DNA from: Diaphorobacter sp. HDW4A
GTDB taxonomy: Bacteria > Pseudomonadota > Gammaproteobacteria > Burkholderiales > Burkholderiaceae_C
Direction: 5' to 3'
Length of the DNA stretch: 64,000 nt
Assembly: GCF_011305995.1 (NCBI RefSeq)
Contig: NZ_CP049910.1
Span: 2,046,001 to 2,110,000, forward strand
A program made the translations under genes and the position numbers. Numbering within the stretch: the first letter of the stretch is position 1; every line of letters starts with the position of its first letter. The notes under the pieces were generated by a model. It did not search any database. It was not told where the DNA came from and saw only the letters and a program-made list of their open reading frames with translations. Positions 54,677 through 63,976 of the stretch are shown piece by piece.

Positions 54677-54700
54677 GGTTTGTCTCCTGAGTCTTTTGGT

Positions 54701-55552
54701 TTATTGCGCTTGAATCTGTTGGAGTACAGGAAGCAGATGGGCGATGAACTCGTCGGGCGCTTCGCTCATGGGGAAATGACCGATGCCGGGCATGATGCTC
54801 AATTGCGATCCCGCGATGCTCCGGGAGAGATCCCGCGAATCGTCAGGCGTGCATGAGTAGTCGAACTCTCCGGTGAGAAGATGAAGCGGGCATAGTGCGG
54901 TGTCGATGCGGCTCACCAGTTCGCGCAGATCGCCTTCGGATTTGTAGAAGTTGAGATCGCCCTTGAACACACCCGGGCCGCTTTGCATGTAGTGCCAGAG
55001 CGTCTCCCAGCGGTCGGCGTCCTTGGCCCTCGGGCCGATCAGGCCGGAGACGATGCCCGCGCAGATTTCGCCGCCATGCACATCGGGCCGATGCAGCCAT
55101 TCGAGGTTGTAGTAGGGCGCGACATGTGCGCCGGACTGCAGTCCGATCAAAGCCTTGAAGCGCTCGGGTGCGCGCAACGCCAGATGCAGCACCACCCGTC
55201 CACCGATGGAGCAGCCCATGGCAACGGGTTTGTGAATGTCGAGCGCGTCCATCACCCCGAGGATGGTGTCCAGATACAGTTGGGACGTGAGCTTGTACTC
55301 GTGTTTCTCCCACCCTTCGGGTGGCGAGGACTTGCCGTGGTAGGGCAGGTCGAAGCAGATCACCTGAAAATTCTCGTTGATCTCCTTGCTGTTCAGTATG
55401 TCCCGGTACTGGCGCGAGTCGCTGCCAGCGGTGTGCAGGCACAAGAGCGGCTGACCCCGGCCCGCCGATTCGACATAGATGCGATGGTTGCGACCCTGGA
55501 TGTCGACGCTGACGTATCCGCCGGAGATGGGCTCCATGTTCTGGCGATTCAT
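54701..55552 (-). CDS. Alpha/beta-fold hydrolase
   Basis: This 283-residue serine hydrolase has the oxyanion region LHTAGSDSRQYRD, nucleophile elbow GCSIGGRVVL, an Asp in LTGEFDYSCTPD and His in GIGHFPMSEAPDEF. It resembles carbon-carbon bond or carboxylic-ester hydrolases of ring- and side-chain degradation. It is the second alpha/beta hydrolase in the catabolic region and is not a close copy of the one at 50837. Its ATG overlaps the stop of the upstream SCP2-like gene by 4 bp. Confidence 0.87.
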   Translation of the reverse strand: MNRQNMEPISGGYVSVDIQGRNHRIYVESAGRGQPLLCLHTAGSDSRQYRDILNSKEINENFQVICFDLPYHGKSSPPEGWEKHEYKLTSQLYLDTILGVMDALDIHKPVAMGCSIGGRVVLHLALRAPERFKALIGLQSGAHVAPYYNLEWLHRPDVHGGEICAGIVSGLIGPRAKDADRWETLWHYMQSGPGVFKGDLNFYKSEGDLRELVSRIDTALCPLHLLTGEFDYSCTPDDSRDLSRSIAGSQLSIMPGIGHFPMSEAPDEFIAHLLPVLQQIQAQ

Positions 55553-55902
55553 TGCACGACTCCCTTGAGTGAGCGGATCAGATCCTTGAAGTAAAGAAGG
55601 TTGCTCATGAACGAGTGCTGATCACCTTCGAGGCGCAGGTGCTTGAATTTGATCATTGCCATCAAGTCGTGAAAGCCCGGAGTGGGCGTGCTCGCGAAAT
55701 ACTTGTCCCAGGAGGATGCATCGGCGGCGAGACGGAAGGTCCAGCGCGGCATCACGAAAGGGCCGCTCTTGATGCTCTCGATAGCGCCTTCATGGATGCG
55801 GATAAGCAGCTCCTTCTCGTCGCTTTGCAGAAGGAAAGTCACATTGACGTACCGGCCTCGATGCACGAGCCAGTCGTCCGGTGGCGCGAGTGAGGTGCTC
55901 AT
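55549..55902 (-). CDS. Small protein, possibly SCP2-like
   Basis: This 117-residue protein starts MSTSLAPPDDWLVHRGRYVN and contains FLLQSDEKELLIRIHEGAIE and FHDLMAMIKFKHLRLEGDQH. The pattern resembles small SCP2 (sterol carrier)-like proteins that bind hydrophobic ligands in catabolic clusters, but similarity is weak by eye. It overlaps the neighbours on both sides by 4 bp, so it is firmly part of the operon and probably a pathway-specific helper protein. Confidence 0.75.
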   Translation of the reverse strand: MSTSLAPPDDWLVHRGRYVNVTFLLQSDEKELLIRIHEGAIESIKSGPFVMPRWTFRLAADASSWDKYFASTPTPGFHDLMAMIKFKHLRLEGDQHSFMSNLLYFKDLIRSLKGVVQ

Positions 55903-56792
55903 GTCGGGTCTTCTCCTTTTGCAATGACGCGGTACATCACGGGGTAGTAGTTGTCGGCAAACCCCGCATCGATCGATCTTTGCAACTGTCTTGCGGTCAG
56001 CGTGGTGATCTGGTTGCTGAGCCGGACCGTGTTCGACAGCTCAAGTGCGAGCTTCAGATCTTTGAGTGCATAGGCCGTGGAGAACATTTTTTCCGGAAAG
56101 ACATCCTTGGCCAGATAGTTGGCGCCGGTCAGCTTGAGCGCAAACGAGGCGGCGGAGCCAAGGCCCAGAGCATGGGCCAGCAGGTCCTTGGAGACACCGG
56201 ACTTTTCCGCCATTGCAAACGCTTCGGCCAGCGTGTGCACGGTATTGAGCAGCACCATGTTGTTCAATATCTTCACCACCTGGCCACCACCCGTTGGGCC
56301 GCAATGCAGAACGTCACTGCCCATGCATTCGAGATATGGCTTCATGGTGGAGAATTGGGCCTCGGTGGCACCTACGGTGATCAGCAGCGTGCCGTTGTTC
56401 GCGGCCTCGCGACTGCGGGCGACGGGGGCGTCGATGAGCCCGATGCCGCTTTGCTGCAACGTCCGTCCCAATTGGCGGGTGCGTTCGACGTCGCTGGTGC
56501 TCATGTCCACGATGGTGTTGAGTGCCTTGGCGTGAGCCAGCAGACCATCGGCACCCGTGCATACCGCTTCGACATGCTGAATGGCGGGTAGCGATAGAAA
56601 CACGATGCTCGCGGTCTCTGCAATCTGCTGGACGCTGCTGGCGATCACCCCGTTCGGCGCAAGAGACCGGACATTCTCGATGTTCAGATCGGCGGCGAGC
56701 ACTGTACAGCCTGATTTCTGTGCCAGATTTCTGCACATGCCCATGCCCATCACGCCGACACCAATGAAGCCAAGTATGGGCTTGCCACTCAT
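55899..56792 (-). CDS. 3-hydroxyisobutyrate dehydrogenase-like NAD(P)-dependent oxidoreductase
   Basis: This 297-residue beta-hydroxyacid dehydrogenase has the N-terminal cofactor motif GFIGVGVMGMGMCRNL and a substrate motif near DAPVARSREAANNGTLLI. The catalytic Lys is in QVVKILNNMVLL. It likely oxidises or reduces a short hydroxy acid or semialdehyde. The start is ATG 56792 (MSGKPILGF). It overlaps the aldehyde dehydrogenase stop by 4 bp and the next gene by 4 bp. A second member of the family is encoded first in the same operon. Confidence 0.9.
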   Translation of the reverse strand: MSGKPILGFIGVGVMGMGMCRNLAQKSGCTVLAADLNIENVRSLAPNGVIASSVQQIAETASIVFLSLPAIQHVEAVCTGADGLLAHAKALNTIVDMSTSDVERTRQLGRTLQQSGIGLIDAPVARSREAANNGTLLITVGATEAQFSTMKPYLECMGSDVLHCGPTGGGQVVKILNNMVLLNTVHTLAEAFAMAEKSGVSKDLLAHALGLGSAASFALKLTGANYLAKDVFPEKMFSTAYALKDLKLALELSNTVRLSNQITTLTARQLQRSIDAGFADNYYPVMYRVIAKGEDPT

Positions 56793-58222
56793 GCCAGTCC
56801 TCCCTGACGCACGCACTTGACTCTGAGGAATTCGCGCAGGCCTTCGATACCGCCTTCTGAGCCGAGGCCGCTGTCCTTGTAACCTCCGAATGGCGTTTCG
56901 GGCAACGATGCCTGCAGTTCGTTGATGCAGACCACACCGCTTTCGATCTCGTTGGCGAAGCGGTGTGCGAGCTTCATGTCGTTGGTGAAAGCATAGGCGG
57001 CAAGGCCAAAGGGCAGGCTGTTGGCCTCTTTGAGTGCTTCATCGGCATCCTTGACCGGGATGATCAAGGCGACAGGGCCAAAGGGCTCGATGCGGGATAC
57101 GTCGGCTGTCTTGTCTCGCAACGCAATCACCGTGGGCTCATAGAAATAGCCGGGTTGACCGGTCATGGCCTTGCCGCCAGTGAGCACCTCAGCACCGGAC
57201 TGTCTGGCGTTTTCCACCAGTTGGTCGATGGCATGGAGACGGCGCCTGTTCTTCAGCGGGCCCATCTGCGCCTGTCCGTCGAACGGATCGAGCACGCGAA
57301 CTTTTCGGGCGTGCGTGACAAAGCTTTCGCAGAAGGCGTCATAGATGCTCTCATGCACCAGAAAGCGCGTGGGAGAAGTGCACACTTGGCCGGCATTGCG
57401 GTATTTGGTGGCGACCGTGGAGGCCGCTACCTTGTCGACGTCCACGTCGCTCCAGACGATCACAGGCGCGTGGCCGCCGAGTTCCAGCGTGGCCTTTTTC
57501 ATATGCAAAGCCGCCTTGGCGCCGAGTTGCTTGCCGACCTCGGTGCCGCCGGTGAAAGTGATCATGGCGATGTCAGGGGCGCTGCACAACTGGTCGGCTA
57601 TCTCCGCCGGATTGCCGAACACCATGTTGACAAGCCCTGCTGGTGCACCTGCACGCTGACAAGCCTGTGCGATCAACAGCGCGACGCCTGCGGTTTCTTC
57701 GGAGGGCTTGATGACGATGGCGCAACCTGCGGCCAAGGCCGCGCTGATCTTGCGTGACGGTGTGATGGCCGGCGCGTTCCAGCCTGAAAAACCTGCGACC
57801 ACGCCAACGGCTTCCAGTTGCGCGATTTGCTGAATGCCGGCTGCACGTGCAGGAATCACGCGGCCATAGAGGCGACGAGCTTCTTCGGCCGACCATTCAA
57901 ACATTTCAGCGGCAATGTCCACTTCTTTTTGCGCTTCACTGTAGGGTTTGCCAAGTTCGCTGGCGATCTGTGTGGCGAAGCTGTTGCGATCGGCGCGCAT
58001 TTCGGTGGCGATTTTGCGCAGGAGTTCGGAGCGCTGGAGCACGCTCATTTTTTTCCAACTGGCTTGCGCGGTCTTGGCGCAGTCGATGGCGCGGGCCACA
58101 TCGGCAATGGATGCCATGGCGTAGCTGCCGATCATTTGACCGGTCGATGGGGAAATCACTTCGAAGGTTTCGGACGACGAACCCGCGCAGAACTCGCCAT
58201 GGATGAACTGTGAATATTGCAT
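56789..58222 (-). CDS. NAD(P)-dependent aldehyde dehydrogenase
   Basis: This 477-residue enzyme oxidises an aldehyde or semialdehyde to the acid. The general-base Glu lies in TLELGGHAPV, the nucleophilic Cys in NAGQVCTSPTRF and the cofactor motif in FTGGTEVGKQ. The sequence is close to the succinate-semialdehyde/NAD-dependent group. The start is ATG 58222 (MQYSQFIHGEFCAG); the longer open frame to 58465 overlaps the receptor gene and is not credible. It fits as the step after a beta-hydroxyacid dehydrogenase in the operon. Confidence 0.93.
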   Translation of the reverse strand: MQYSQFIHGEFCAGSSSETFEVISPSTGQMIGSYAMASIADVARAIDCAKTAQASWKKMSVLQRSELLRKIATEMRADRNSFATQIASELGKPYSEAQKEVDIAAEMFEWSAEEARRLYGRVIPARAAGIQQIAQLEAVGVVAGFSGWNAPAITPSRKISAALAAGCAIVIKPSEETAGVALLIAQACQRAGAPAGLVNMVFGNPAEIADQLCSAPDIAMITFTGGTEVGKQLGAKAALHMKKATLELGGHAPVIVWSDVDVDKVAASTVATKYRNAGQVCTSPTRFLVHESIYDAFCESFVTHARKVRVLDPFDGQAQMGPLKNRRRLHAIDQLVENARQSGAEVLTGGKAMTGQPGYFYEPTVIALRDKTADVSRIEPFGPVALIIPVKDADEALKEANSLPFGLAAYAFTNDMKLAHRFANEIESGVVCINELQASLPETPFGGYKDSGLGSEGGIEGLREFLRVKCVRQGGLA

Positions 58223-58242
58223 GCACTTGTCTCCTGCTCGAT

Positions 58243-59220
58243 TCAATCGAAGACGATGTTGGATTTCTTGATGACGCCAGCCCAATGCGTCGACTGTTTC
58301 TGGATGTAGTCTTTGAACTGCCCAGAGGTACTGGTGAGCGGGTATTGGTCGAGCGTGAGCAGCTTGGTCTTGACTTCCGGACTGCTCATGATTTCGTTGA
58401 CCGCAGCGTTCAGCTTGTTGACCACATCGGCAGGCAATCCGGCAGGCCCCATCAGACCGTTCCATGGTTCGGCGGCAAAACCGGGCAGCTTCTGTTGACC
58501 AATGACCAGCGTGTCCTTCAAGCCTTTGTCGGCAGCGGAACTGGCTGAAGCCAGAATGCGCAGCTTGCCGGCCTGTACTTGCGGAATCGCGACCACGCCG
58601 GCAAGAAAAGCAAAGTCCACCCGACCTGCGGCCAGATCGATTACGGCGGCAGAGTCACCCTTGTAGGGCACGTGCAACGAGTTGATGCCGGTCTCGCTCT
58701 TGAACCATTCGCCAGCCAGATGGTTGATGGCGCCATTGCCAGCCGAGCCATAGGTGAGCTGATTGCCTTTCAGGCGCGCGAACGCCACCAGATCATCATA
58801 GGTCTTGAACTTGGAATCGGGCGGAACTGTCAGGTAGTACGGGTAACTGGCCACCAATGCGATGGGGGTGAAGTCCTTGATGGGATCGAACTGCACGCCT
58901 TTCTGAACATACGGAATGATGGACAGCGTGCTGCTGCTGCCGATCATCAATGTGTAGCCGTCTGGCGTGGCCTTTTTCACCAGATTGGCTGCCACCGCGC
59001 CGCTGGCGCCAGCCTTGTTGTCGATGATGAAGCTCTGACCGAATTTCTGTGTGAGCTTTTCGGCCAGCACGCGGGCCACGATGTCGGTGGGGCCACCAGC
59101 CGAAAAGCCGACCGTGATCGTGACAGGCTTCTCGGGATAGCCTGCGGCCGAAACGAGCGTCGAGGTAGCCAGTGCGGTGGCTGCAGCGATGGCGAGCACA
59201 GTGCTTCGCGTGATATTCAT
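58243..59220 (-). CDS. Bug/TctC-type periplasmic receptor
   Basis: This 325-residue receptor has a normal signal peptide (MNITRSTVLAIAAATALATS, cut after VSA). The Bug-family core is YPEKPVTITVGFSAGGPTDI, GYTLMIGSSSTLS and YGSAGNGAINHLA. It is the second gene of the minus-strand operon and probably binds the pathway substrate. The start is ATG 59220; the frame is open to 59253, but the leader is best from 59220. No membrane subunits (TctA, TctB) are encoded in the window. Confidence 0.92.
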   Translation of the reverse strand: MNITRSTVLAIAAATALATSTLVSAAGYPEKPVTITVGFSAGGPTDIVARVLAEKLTQKFGQSFIIDNKAGASGAVAANLVKKATPDGYTLMIGSSSTLSIIPYVQKGVQFDPIKDFTPIALVASYPYYLTVPPDSKFKTYDDLVAFARLKGNQLTYGSAGNGAINHLAGEWFKSETGINSLHVPYKGDSAAVIDLAAGRVDFAFLAGVVAIPQVQAGKLRILASASSAADKGLKDTLVIGQQKLPGFAAEPWNGLMGPAGLPADVVNKLNAAVNEIMSSPEVKTKLLTLDQYPLTSTSGQFKDYIQKQSTHWAGVIKKSNIVFD

Positions 59221-59257
59221 TTTTGTCTCCGTTGTGTTTTGATCGACTTGCATGCGC

Positions 59258-60148
59258 TCAGAGTCGGATCTTTTCGATGCCGTTGGCCTCGGCCCAGAAG
59301 TCGGTCAGGCAGGAGGTGTCTTGCCCGGCCTTGCCTGCGGCCAATGCCATGCGAAACACGTTTTTGGCGGTATCACAGACGGGCAGGGCCACCTGGGTTG
59401 CCGCACCGGCGCTGGATGCAAGCGAGATGTCCTTGTAGCCGAGTGCAAGGTCAAAGCCAGGGGTGAGATCTCCAGCGAGCACCTTCTTGGGCCACTTTTC
59501 CTTGAGCTGGCCGTTGCTGGCCGTGGTGTTGACGAGCACGTCCAGGGTCTTGCTCACATCGAGTCCAAGTGACTTGGCCAACACCAGCGCCTCAGAGTTG
59601 ATCTGGCAGTAGCACAGCACCATCATGTTGTTGATGATCTTGGTGCGGGTGCCGCTGCCCGCCTTCCCGCAGTGATGGATGGTGGTGCCCATCTTGTAGA
59701 GAACGGGCTCGATGGTGGACAGTTGCTTTTCATCGATGCCCAGCATGAACAGCGATTCGCCACGGTCGGCATGCATGGCGAGGCGGCCGACGGGGGCATC
59801 ACCGAACACGAAGCCTTTGCTGGAGAACGCCTCGTTCAACAGATCGACGGTGTCCACGTCGATAGTGCTCATGTCGATATAGATCGCTCCGGGGCGAAGA
59901 TTCTGGATGACACCGCCTTCACCGAGCGCAACCTGCTTGACCTGTTTGGGGCCGGGCAGCATGGTGAAAACGAGATCGCAGCCCTGACAAAGGCTGGCCA
60001 CATCCTTGGCCACAATGGCGCCTTCCGCCTCGAGCTTTTGTGCAGCGTCTGCGTTGAGGTCGAAGACCGTCAATCTTTGCTGGTTCTTCAAGAGCGAGCG
60101 TGCGAGCGAGAAGCCCATGCGGCCCAGACCGATAAATCCAATGTTCAT
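59258..60148 (-). CDS. 3-hydroxyisobutyrate dehydrogenase-like NAD(P)-dependent oxidoreductase
   Basis: This 296-residue protein is the first gene of the minus-strand catabolic operon. The cofactor motif is GFIGLGRMGFSLARSL, the substrate motif GDAPVGRLAMHAD and the catalytic Lys lies in RTKIINNMMVL. It is related to tartronate-semialdehyde reductase and 3-hydroxyisobutyrate dehydrogenase, and differs clearly from the second copy at 55899, so the two probably act on different intermediates. The operon promoter should lie between 60149 and 60272. Confidence 0.9.
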   Translation of the reverse strand: MNIGFIGLGRMGFSLARSLLKNQQRLTVFDLNADAAQKLEAEGAIVAKDVASLCQGCDLVFTMLPGPKQVKQVALGEGGVIQNLRPGAIYIDMSTIDVDTVDLLNEAFSSKGFVFGDAPVGRLAMHADRGESLFMLGIDEKQLSTIEPVLYKMGTTIHHCGKAGSGTRTKIINNMMVLCYCQINSEALVLAKSLGLDVSKTLDVLVNTTASNGQLKEKWPKKVLAGDLTPGFDLALGYKDISLASSAGAATQVALPVCDTAKNVFRMALAAGKAGQDTSCLTDFWAEANGIEKIRL

Positions 60149-60272
60149 TTTGTCCCCAGTTGGTTGGTAGAAATTTAGCTACGTCTACACGAACCAAGGG
60201 GGAGATTTGATCTTTATGACATTAGATTTTGGAATGTCTCTTGATGCTGGCGGGGAGCCGGAAGATTGTGCA

Positions 60273-61520
60273 TCACCGCTGGCCTACGCTCCTGTCTCTC
60301 CTCCATTCCTGCGGAATGAACTCATACAGCGGCGTCAGGTCGCGCACGAAGAGCAGGGGCGTTGGCGGCGTGGAAACGCTCAGGATGGCGCCTTCGGCCG
60401 TCACGTCCATGCTGGCGAGTTGGCGCATCCAGGCGACGTTGACGGAGCCGCCGGGTGCAGGGCGCGAATAGATGAGTTCGAGCATACGGCGCGCGGGTTG
60501 GTAGCCCGCTGCTGCGGCGAGTTGGTAGAAGCGGATGGCTTCGGCGTAGTTGGAGGGTACGCCGTCGCCGCGGTGATAGCGACGAGCCTGGGCGAACCAG
60601 CCTTCAGCACGCTCGCTCGGAGATTGGCCTGCCACGGGTTTCTGGTTTTGCTCGATGCGCATGCTCAGCAGATTGGCGTTGGATGCAGCGGCGGGAGAGC
60701 GTTTTGCAGCGGTAGTGAACTGCTGCATGGCCAGGTCGTAACGTGATGCGCTCACGTTGATGAGGCCCAGTTCGTTGAGTGCCGATGCGTTGCCCGCCTG
60801 CGCAGCTTGCTGGAGCAATTGCATGCGTTGCACTTCGGGGCTGGAGTGCATCGATTGTGTGACGCTGTTGCCTTGGACCGGAGCCATGCGCTCCTGAATG
60901 GACCAATCCAGAAACAGCGCGAGGCCAGGGTTTGCGCTCTTGAGCGGTGCGAGATAGGGGCGCGCGGAGCGTGGAGAGGGCGGGCCGCTGCAACCATCGA
61001 TTTCGCACCAGGCCAGTCCCGCATTGCCCAATGGCTCGTTCATGGACTTGGCGCGTTCAAACCATTTCTGTGCCTGTGCGCGATCAACAGGTGCGTGTTC
61101 ACCGTGAAGAAACAGCAGGCCCAACAGCCATGAGGTGCGTGCGGCAAGGCGATCGGCTGCGCTGCCGCGCTTGGCGTTGACGAGCGCGGTGGCCTCAAGT
61201 TTGCGGATACGCTCTGCATCGGTGTCGTTCTCGTCCGGGTCCATCAGTTTCGGGGCAGCGGCTCCGGGTTGGCCCGTCGGTTTGATGGGCGGTGGTGCAA
61301 CGGAGGTGCCTGCCGGCTGAATAGACGAGGGTGATGTGACACCTGCAGGTTGCACGGGCGATTGATGAGCCGTTGACGTGTTCGGCGGCTGGATCTGCAC
61401 GCCGGGAATGGCGCGCACGACCGCCTGTGCGGCGGTGGTCATGACGTGCAGTGCGAGCATCGAAATGCAAAGCGCCATGCAGCCGCGGCGCACGCCTTTG
61501 GCGACGGTATCTTTGCGCAT
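60273..61520 (-). CDS. Exported Sel1-repeat-like protein
   Basis: The 415-residue protein has an N-terminal signal segment (about residues 10-34, RRGCMALCISMLALHVMTTA) and a low-complexity Pro/Ala/Gln region (~40-100). Helical Sel1/TPR-like repeats follow (SALNELGLINVSASRYDLAM, then AEAIRFYQLAAAAGYQPARR). Sel1 repeats usually make protein-protein contacts. The start is ATG 61520. It lies 92 bp after a large lipoprotein gene and could form an operon with it and the small exported protein upstream. Function is unknown. Confidence 0.75.
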   Translation of the reverse strand: MRKDTVAKGVRRGCMALCISMLALHVMTTAAQAVVRAIPGVQIQPPNTSTAHQSPVQPAGVTSPSSIQPAGTSVAPPPIKPTGQPGAAAPKLMDPDENDTDAERIRKLEATALVNAKRGSAADRLAARTSWLLGLLFLHGEHAPVDRAQAQKWFERAKSMNEPLGNAGLAWCEIDGCSGPPSPRSARPYLAPLKSANPGLALFLDWSIQERMAPVQGNSVTQSMHSSPEVQRMQLLQQAAQAGNASALNELGLINVSASRYDLAMQQFTTAAKRSPAAASNANLLSMRIEQNQKPVAGQSPSERAEGWFAQARRYHRGDGVPSNYAEAIRFYQLAAAAGYQPARRMLELIYSRPAPGGSVNVAWMRQLASMDVTAEGAILSVSTPPTPLLFVRDLTPLYEFIPQEWRRDRSVGQR

Positions 61521-61612
61521 CGGGCTCCTCCTCTGGTGGCTCTACGTGTTGTCGACTGAGGCGGCGAGTCTTTCAGGCCGCCCCGTCGTCCATATCCGAC
61601 ATGCCGCAACGC

Positions 61613-63373
61613 TCAGGCGTTGGGTGCAGCCTTGTTTGCAGTGGGCTGCTGCTGCACCGGCTGTGCCTTCTTGGGGATCACGCGCCACTGCACCTCGGCC
61701 TTGGAGTAGGGTTCGTCACCCAGCGCATGGCGGAAGGCCGTTTCCACGTCTTCGATCGAGCGGTAGCCTGGAACGTTGACCACGCCTGCGCCTTGAAGCG
61801 GAGCGGGTAGCTTGTCCATCACGTCGTCGGCCGTGGCGAGGCAGGCCAGACGTTCTGTCCCGGGCTGACTTGCATCCATGATGAAGGCGGGGTTGGGAAC
61901 CAGCCAGTCAGGTAGGCGCAGCACCGTGTTGGCAGACACCAGCGAATTCGGGGTCACGTTGTTGGGTGTCAGGCGCATGACGTTGCCGATGGCATCATTG
62001 AAGTAGCAGTACACGTGCGATGCGCGCGACACGGTGGCTGCTGCGAAAACCTGCTCCCCGACCTCGAAGGTCGGTTTGTCGCCGGGTCCGATGGGGTTCT
62101 TGATTTGCAGATCGATGGTGCGATCAAGCCCGGTGGTCGATGCGAGTTGCAGCTCCTTGGCGTTCTTGACAGGGAGATATCCCGCATAGGCCTTGCCTTC
62201 CTGCCCGCCCCCGTTGGGGCCGGACGAGGCCCAACCAATGCGCTGAAGGTGGCCAGAATTGTCGAGAGTGACGAAGCGGTTCAGCGCACGCTCGTAGGTG
62301 CGGAAGTCCATCGTGCCGTTGGGAACCAGTCCATTGTCGGTCTGGAAGCGTGAGAGTGCATCCCGCAGATCGCGTGAGTCCTTTTCGAGCACTTCGGTAC
62401 CTGGTGCCAGATAGCCCTGTGCGATCAGCGAACTCTGGATGAGCTTGGCCTGTGCGACGCCGCCGCTTTCCAGATACCAGTCGCGCATCTGACGCTGGAA
62501 GTCGGGGTGGGTCTGATCGAGCGTCAGGCATTGCCAGTACGGCACACGTGACCATTTGCCGATCAACTCGATGGTCGCCAAATCCACCAGAGTACGCATC
62601 GCACCTCCAGCACCGATCGCGTAGTCGCGCCCGACGTTGAACGTCACGCCATAGGTGCCGATGCGGCCGGCCAAGTCAAGGCCTTGCCCGCCGCCGCCAA
62701 TCACCACCTCATTGGCGGAGTCCAGTCCAGGAATCAACGTGCGGGTCCGGAAATCACCAATGTGCATCTCGAGACCGATCACCGTGGCCGTGGCACTCTT
62801 GCTGACTCCGAGATCGATGCGTGGCCCGGAAAGCCCGGCGTCATTGCGATTGCTGAGAACGCTCTGGTCCACAAACGCAATCGCCCCCGACATGTACAAG
62901 GCAGGCCGCTGCAACTGCATTTGGTTGTTGTTGAGCAGTATCGTGGTGAGGTTTTGCACGGTGTCCTGCTGGACAATGTTGACCTCGTAGTCCACGAAAC
63001 GGAAGGCATTGGAGCGTCGCGACATCTGCGACAGGGCCGTGATGATCATTTCCTTGATCCCCACGGGAACGCGTGTCGAGTAGTCGATGAACGTCTTGCT
63101 GGTGATGAGTGTGGTGGGCAACTGTGCGGCACGCAGCATTTCGTCCATGCACATCAGCGAATCGGAAAAACTTGAAATCGAGCGTACAGGGCGCACCGTG
63201 GGACGGTCCGCAGTGTAGGCAGTTTCGTGATATTTCGCGTCTTTGCGCGGGTCCATCGGAGTCGTGCAGGCGCTGAGTAACAGCACACTGGTTGCACAAG
63301 CCAGCCACGGCGAAAGCCGAGATGTGCGGCGTACTGGAGATGTCTCGCGTGAGATGGATGTACCAGCAGTCAT
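61613..63373 (-). CDS. Large lipoprotein with CsgG-like, peptidoglycan-binding-like and DUF4384-like regions
   Basis: This 586-residue lipoprotein has a lipobox LSAC (Cys ~36, after WLACATSVLLL). Residues ~60-280 have the pattern of CsgG/HfaB-type outer-membrane secretion lipoproteins: GIKEMIITALSQMS with a conserved-looking FVDYE, YMSGAIAFVD, and VIGLEMHIGDFRTRTLIPG, ending ELIGKWSRVPYWQC. Around 320-380 a helical stretch (LRDALSRFQTDNGLVPNGTM) looks like a peptidoglycan-binding domain. The C-terminal part (FAAATVSRASHVYCYFNDAI) matches DUF4384. The start is ATG 63373 with GGGAGG 6 nt upstream. A pore or export device is inference. Confidence 0.75.
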   Translation of the reverse strand: MTAGTSISRETSPVRRTSRLSPWLACATSVLLLSACTTPMDPRKDAKYHETAYTADRPTVRPVRSISSFSDSLMCMDEMLRAAQLPTTLITSKTFIDYSTRVPVGIKEMIITALSQMSRRSNAFRFVDYEVNIVQQDTVQNLTTILLNNNQMQLQRPALYMSGAIAFVDQSVLSNRNDAGLSGPRIDLGVSKSATATVIGLEMHIGDFRTRTLIPGLDSANEVVIGGGGQGLDLAGRIGTYGVTFNVGRDYAIGAGGAMRTLVDLATIELIGKWSRVPYWQCLTLDQTHPDFQRQMRDWYLESGGVAQAKLIQSSLIAQGYLAPGTEVLEKDSRDLRDALSRFQTDNGLVPNGTMDFRTYERALNRFVTLDNSGHLQRIGWASSGPNGGGQEGKAYAGYLPVKNAKELQLASTTGLDRTIDLQIKNPIGPGDKPTFEVGEQVFAAATVSRASHVYCYFNDAIGNVMRLTPNNVTPNSLVSANTVLRLPDWLVPNPAFIMDASQPGTERLACLATADDVMDKLPAPLQGAGVVNVPGYRSIEDVETAFRHALGDEPYSKAEVQWRVIPKKAQPVQQQPTANKAAPNA

Positions 63374-63544
63374 GGCATGCCTCCCTTTTTTGTGCAGCAC
63401 CGAGAGTGTGTTGTAGGGTCTAAATCAAAGTGACTGTTTCTTGAAAACCAAAGTGAGGCTTTGCGACTGCTTCCCCTGCGTGCGGATTCAGCAAGAATCG
63501 CTGCAGCCCTCCATCGTCGCAAAGTCCTCGTCGAGAGCGCTTTT

Positions 63545-63976
63545 TCAGAAGCACACGTTGACCAGATCGCCACGCAACACGACGACCTGATCTCCGTTGG
63601 CACTGACCTGGCCTTTGGCCGCCCCCGCAGCCGTTGCCGCCTGCGTGTTGCTGCCAACCGATTGCGAGCAGGTCACCTTGCCGCTTTGTGTCTTGACCGA
63701 CTGAACCACATCTTTTTCGGTGTAGATGCCGGTGGTGTCAGCAGAGAAGGCCTTGGCCGTGTAACGCGACAACTTGGCCTGTTGCCAGGCCGGGATGCCG
63801 TTGGTGTAATCGATCTGGTTGGTCGTTCTGTTTTGGTTCAGCGGCAGCATTTGAATGCTGACCTGTTTATTCAGAACGATGGGATCCTCACCCGGCGCCT
63901 GCGCCAGCGCGCATAGGGGTGCACCCAGGCAGATAGCCGTTGCCATCAGCAAATAACCGCTGGAGCGGTGTTTCAT
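63545..63976 (-). CDS. Small exported protein of unknown function
   Basis: The 143-residue product has a signal peptide (LLMATAICLGAPLCALA, cut after AQA). The mature part is rich in Asn, Gln, Thr and Ser (QVSIQMLPLNQNRTTNQIDY, TQSGKVTCSQSVGSNTQAAT) and ends VNVCF, with two Cys that may pair. It lies 171 bp before the lipoprotein gene on the same strand. Composition is compatible with a small secreted subunit or adaptor of the neighbouring export lipoprotein, but I recognise no family. Confidence 0.65.
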   Translation of the reverse strand: MKHRSSGYLLMATAICLGAPLCALAQAPGEDPIVLNKQVSIQMLPLNQNRTTNQIDYTNGIPAWQQAKLSRYTAKAFSADTTGIYTEKDVVQSVKTQSGKVTCSQSVGSNTQAATAAGAAKGQVSANGDQVVVLRGDLVNVCF

